A stretch of DNA of 64,000 bases from Limnephilus marmoratus (taxonomy: Eukaryota > Arthropoda > Insecta > Trichoptera > Limnephilidae). This document shows positions 49,301 to 55,300 of the stretch, one piece after another. The stretch is taken from positions 28,667,988 to 28,731,987 of the forward strand of contig OU862918.1 in the NCBI GenBank assembly GCA_917880885.1. The letters run 5' to 3'. Under the pieces are notes generated by a model. It did no database searches and was not told where the DNA came from. It was given only the letters and a program-made list of their open reading frames with translations. The position numbers and the translations under genes are program-made. Position 1 is the stretch's first letter. The number at the start of each line of letters is the position of its first letter.

Positions 49301-52300
49301 ATCAGAACGGTCTTGGCCTATGGATGTGAGGCGGGAACACTGACAGCAAAGTCAGCGGAACAGCTGGACATCTTCGAAAGAAAGGTACTTCGAAGAATCT
49401 TAGGAGCGGTGCGAGAGGGAGAGGCATGGAGAATCCGCCACAATAATGAGCTCTATGATATTTACCAAGCTCCCAGACTCTCCACCCATTTAAGACTCCA
49501 AAGATTAAGATGGGCCGGACATGTGCACCGAATGCCAAGCACACGAGTACCGAAGAAGGTTCTGACAGGACATCCGGGAGGTAAACGAAAGGCGGGCAGA
49601 CCTAGACTGAGATGGGAGGATGATGTCAGGAAGGATGCAAGAGCATTACTCCATGTTGCAGATTGGAAGACGACGGCCGAAGACAGAGGGCGGTGGAGGC
49701 TTATTTTGAAGGAGGCCAAGGCTCGAAATGGGCTGTAGCGCCATTGAAGAAGAAGAAGTTATTTATATTTTCATAGCTCCATGGCTCCCCGTGGAATGTC
49801 CCGAAACGGGGAGAATTTTGTGCCTGACAGTCTTTTTATTGACGAAAATAGCCTGTTTAAGAGTTACAAATTACTCTAAAAAGAGTTACAAATCAGCTTT
49901 TGGATTTAGTTTCGTAGTAAAATGAACTGATGTTTCGCTGACCACATTTTAGATCTCTTGGACCACCTGTGGTCCACGGACCACCAGTTGGGAACCACTG
50001 CTATAGACAGACTGACTAAACTTTGAAACTCTTTTACAAATAAGTAATGATCAAAATAAAACGATGGAAAAATGCATATTATTTTAGAAAGCTACTTGCG
50101 AATAAAAATAAAAATTTCTCAGAAAATGTAATTAGACAGGGTGAAAACTTAAAAACAGGGTGGTAAATTTAAGAAACAGTTACAACAGCATTTTGTATGG
50201 AAACTTGTAAAAATTTGACAAATGTTTCTGGAAGCTACACATATGCAGTAGGTACAAAAAACACGGTGTTGTGATTGGTTTTATGGTTTGGAGATAGGGT
50301 CTATTTTGAATCACAATAAACAATATGCTAAAAGGACTGGAAAATTGTGATTTAAAAAAAAGATAAAAATCAAGATGCAATACAACAACAAAAATGAAAG
50401 GAAGTGGCGGCAAATAAATACACAATGATAGTTGTTATTGTGGCCTACCAGAAAATAATAATTAGTTGATTCATGTAGAGCATTTTAGTGAAGGTTCACC
50501 CCGACTGCGCTTTGTACTAAATAGTGCCATACAGCTGAACGGTGCTTGAGCCACTCTTTCTTTTCAGCTGCGTGGCGCTTTAGCCATTTTCCCTTTCAAG
50601 CGTTGGTAAGTATTAAATTCTGGTGCCAAAATTCCCATGGAATATGCAAAATATGTACCCCCCGTGTGTGGGAGATGCCTTATATGGCACCACCATTTAA
50701 GCAATATCTTTTCATAAATTTTTGTACTTTAAAATCTGTTGGTAGCATATTCAAATGAACCATAATTGCTCGTCAATAAAATAATGAAGAAGGGAAATTT
50801 TACATTCTTAGTTCAGCAAATATTTTAAATTATTTTAAATGATATTTATTTATCAGGAAAGATTTCCGACTAATATCAATTATTGCACGACCTAAAGTTA
50901 GTATTAAGAATTTAGAGTGCGTAAATATTTACGTCAAAAACAGAATAATTATAAATATTTGATATATCGAACGTGTCATAGGAATACGTGTGCATTGAAC
51001 GAGTGCGCGAAAGCATATGACAACCCTGGAAATTCAAGATTGGAATTTACGCTGTCACAGAGTACCGTGCCGCGAGCACGACAATCTGAGTGCTGCTATT
51101 GGCTAGCGGAACAATGTGCATGTGGTGCCCCTTCCAAATGATTTGTCTACAACGCAATTATGTCCTTTAACTAACTAATCAATTGAAAACATTAATGAAA
51201 TTAATAATGAATACGTGCGGCAGCCTCATTGGACTGGAAAACACATCTAAATAACCACCTAATACTTCCACAAGGGAGTCTAGACAGCAATGATCAACGC
51301 CAAGGAATTGGCTGTCTATTTACGTCACCCCCACCATGCGACCAGCCGAGCCACTATTGGTCAATTCTGAACAAAGGAAAAATCTGAATCGTAAATATTT
51401 ACGACAGCGAATTCATGTTCCGAAAAATTTGGAGCTCAATTTCGAGAAATTGGGAATAATTTGGATCAAGAAATAAACATCATCACCTAAAAATGAGTAT
51501 ATGCTACAAAAACAACCCAAAAACTGACGTCTATCAGTGATTGTTGCACTTTAAGAAAAATATTTACTGTTTAAAATTGTACCTTATATCACATATGTAT
51601 ACTTGTACCTTTTCTTGTAAACACAATAAAAATGATGTGAGGCTTTGGTATCCTAAGTTGGTAAGATCATGGCAAAAACTATCACACATAATTTTGACAC
51701 AGCTGACTTCCAATCGTAGCGACCAGGGAAATTACCTAAAACAAGTACCTTAGAAAAATTAAGGAGGTTCTGTCCCCCAAAAGTCCGACCTGAGTTTGCC
51801 CTATAAAAATAGAAGTCAAACCGGTAGGAAGTCAGTTCAAAACTATCAGCCAAGAAGAAAGATACCAACTCAAGATACCAACAGTCTCCAAGTTCAAACC
51901 TCTTTTCAAGTGTTTTAATCAGTCTTAGATTCAGTTTACCTATCCCAGTATCCCAGTAACCTAAAAACCCCAGTCTCCCACAGTCTCCAAAGTGAAAAAT
52001 ATTTATTTTAATCCAGTACTCAAATCAGTTTTGCCATTATACCTAGAAGCATTTTTTGTCAAAGTAGTAAATTCATTTAAAAGACCAGTGGCGTTCCAAA
52101 ATCCACTGGCATACGAAACTCCATTGGCGTGTCATTGTGGCCAGCTCCCTATTATATTTAGTTTATGTACAAACGTCTAGTACATTTGATATCATATTAT
52201 AATTTTATTATCAAATATTTTTATTATTATATTTTGGTATAATAATATTTTAAACTCGTGATTTTGCCCGCTCATTGCACATAACAACAAAAGGCCGTTC

Positions 52301-55300
52301 CGTTAATTCTCCATACACGACCGCATTGCGCGGCATCTGTCAAAAAATGCACTATTCCCCCCCCCCCCCGCCGGCCCCTGCCTTCCCGCTTCACCCGGGA
52401 TGGAATGTTTAGGAAATGTTTTCCGTTAAACATGGGAAATGTCATTCTTCAAAATGTCACGCTTGGTACAAATGAGCGGCAGTTTGCTTAGGATTTTGGC
52501 CACCAGGGGGGGGGGGGGTGGTTAAAAATTGCAAAAAATTGGTCACGTAGTATGGGTACGTTCCCATACCTATATTTCAAAAATATATTAGAAAAATACA
52601 CTAATTAATAAATTATTGTTTTAATCAATGATTTTTTTAAAGATTTCATTTTTATGCTTCTCAATTTCCTCCATAAAAAAAGCAACGCATCTAACATCAC
52701 CTGGTTTGAGGTTTCCAAGAAAAATATCCCTAAAAATTGTCTAACTTATTATCGATAGCTTGTGCGTATTGTACCGCATGTAAAATCTCACTTATTTTAA
52801 ATCATTAGCTGATGGGATTGTTATTGATTTTCAACTAAAATTATACTTGTCACAACCTAGTGATGCACAATGCGATTCTAAAACAGCACAGCCCGCATGC
52901 CAATTTTTTACGAGTTTGTCCCCCTGGTTATAGAGAAAAAAACCCTGAAATCCCTGGTTAAGAACAATTTTTTTAGCATTTTGGTCAATTTACACTGCTT
53001 ACCCTAAATGGAACTAAATTAAAAGACCCCAGAAAAAAAATCCCCAGAAAGTGAAATTTTGAATTTCGCTGTCAATCTCCTCTCCTCCAGAAAAACAAAA
53101 AAATTCACTTATAGGTCGCAGGCCATTTCATAAAAAGGCAGAGCCCCCATACGCTAAAAACGTTGTTCATCACTATTACAAATTTACCCCGTGTAGGTAC
53201 TCGTGCTCGGTACCTTCATAAACACTATTTTTGATTTTTAAAACAATAATGACGATGAGGCACAATGCAAAAGATGTAAATGGGGAACAAATTTGCAAAC
53301 TGATGACTAGCAGATTTTATGACAATTTTACATAGTGCCCGATGGGTAACAATGTTTCACATAGACGACAATCTTAAGCAGGTAGTGTCATAAAAATATA
53401 ATTCTGTCCCTAACAGGGTAGGAAATTCCCGCCAGCCGCCGCCGTTGCACGCCGGGCATATGTCCCTCCATGGTCGCCACCTTTGATAATTATACCTTAC
53501 TGCGAGAATAATTCCCAATTATTGTTTTTTTTTTAAACCCATTGACGACAAAATTACTTGCACGTTATATCAGTGAATCGTCCTCTTTATAACAGTCAAC
53601 AATTATATGAAAATAAGTCTGGACTAAAATATCATTTGGTAATTGCTCATTATAGCCATGATCTCACTATAGCCATGATCGTTATAGCCAAGTTCGACTG
53701 TATATGCATAATTTTTATACACTTAACACTTACCTAGTTTCAACCTTATTAATACAAGAAGCCATTATTTAGAATTGGGAGATGCTAAAAGATGCAAGTT
53801 CCATTTTTTCTCAAAGTTAAGTTTGAAGGTTAGGAAATATGCAAAAAATATTTAAATAACCCAAACCAAGAACCTAATAAACCATTTTGTGAATGTTTTA
53901 CATTTCCTCCGAATTACAACAGTTGTCCCGGTAGTTATTCCGGAAAAAATTTGGTTTACGGGAGATGGTCCTAGATAATTTTTTTTTCTTTTTTTATACT
54001 AATTATGGGTCGGAAAATCCGAATCTGAAAGAATTAGGCGTCAGCAAGCAATATTAACTGAATTACACGACTTTAAAATTTTCTATAAACACTAAGGAAA
54101 AAACGTCATTTTGAATGTATTGTCATAACAAGTCATAGAAAAACAAGAAAGATGTTACACCACATAAAATTAAGTGTTGCCAATCATCAATCACTGTGCA
54201 AATGTTTCTTTTTTTGCACACGCCGGGATTCGAACTCGCGACCTCCGGAGTGCCAGTCGGGAGCCTTGCACCTCGACCATGGAGACCGTCGAATTTTTTT
54301 TTATTACATTAGCTCCATACAGGAGGTCCTGAGGAAAATAATTCCCCTCAGGGCCTGTGTCATCTTTGGGGATGCTGTGTGGAGGGTCTTTGTAGGAAAA
54401 GAAGTAGAGGAAGTTCTGGGAAGCAAAAGGATATTAGGGGTGGGTAGAAATCTGGGGGTCAGTGCGTTCAGGAGCGACTGATGTACGAATCAATCCCTTC
54501 TGCCTAGAGAGGTCAAAAGACCTCCTCAACCAGTCTCTCTCGATCCGGCCCGCCACGCAGCAGATGGCATCGGCCGCTAAGAACTTGACAAACCTCACCC
54601 CATGAACCTGGGCACGCCTGCTATTTCATCAAACGTAGCGAACAACTTGTGGTGACCTATAGCAGAGATGTTGGTAAATAACAATAAATAACACAAATCA
54701 ATCAAATAAAATTTACTTGCACACGCCGGGATTCGAATCCGCGACCGTCGGTTTGCCAGTTGAGAACCTTACCCCTCGACTACGGAGGCCGTCAATTATA
54801 CTGAAACTGATCAATAACGCGTTAAAATTCTTACATAACCACGCGTTTTCCGTTTAATTTAACACCTTACATTTAACAGGCGCATTAAAACACCCTATTT
54901 AAAAAAAATAAAATTCAAAAGCGATAATTCACCCCGGGGTTGTAATAATATCGGCTGGGCTAAGCCTCCCGCCAGACCCAGTCGCCAGAACGACCTCCTT
55001 AAGCCATTAGTGTGGGTATAAATCCTCTCTGCCTACCCTCTCACCTCCCCGAAGATATAAAAAGCATATTATAAATATTAATATGGCCAAAGACAAATCA
55101 GGGCGAAAAATGTAATGTCAAACAAATTAAAGGCTATGGGTCGTTGGGGGTTAGGTTGCTTGTGCAAACCGAAAACGACGGGATGCAAACGGTTAATAAA
55201 TAATATATTTATTTTATTTTTTTAACGTTATGAGTAAAATCTCAAATTATACTAATATTTAATTAAATTAAACAATATCAGCGAAACTTAATCGAAAATC

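Noticed and set aside
53640..53700. Short repeats of CTATAGCCATGATC as possible regulatory cluster
   Set aside because: Only three degenerate units with no link to a promoter or known motif.
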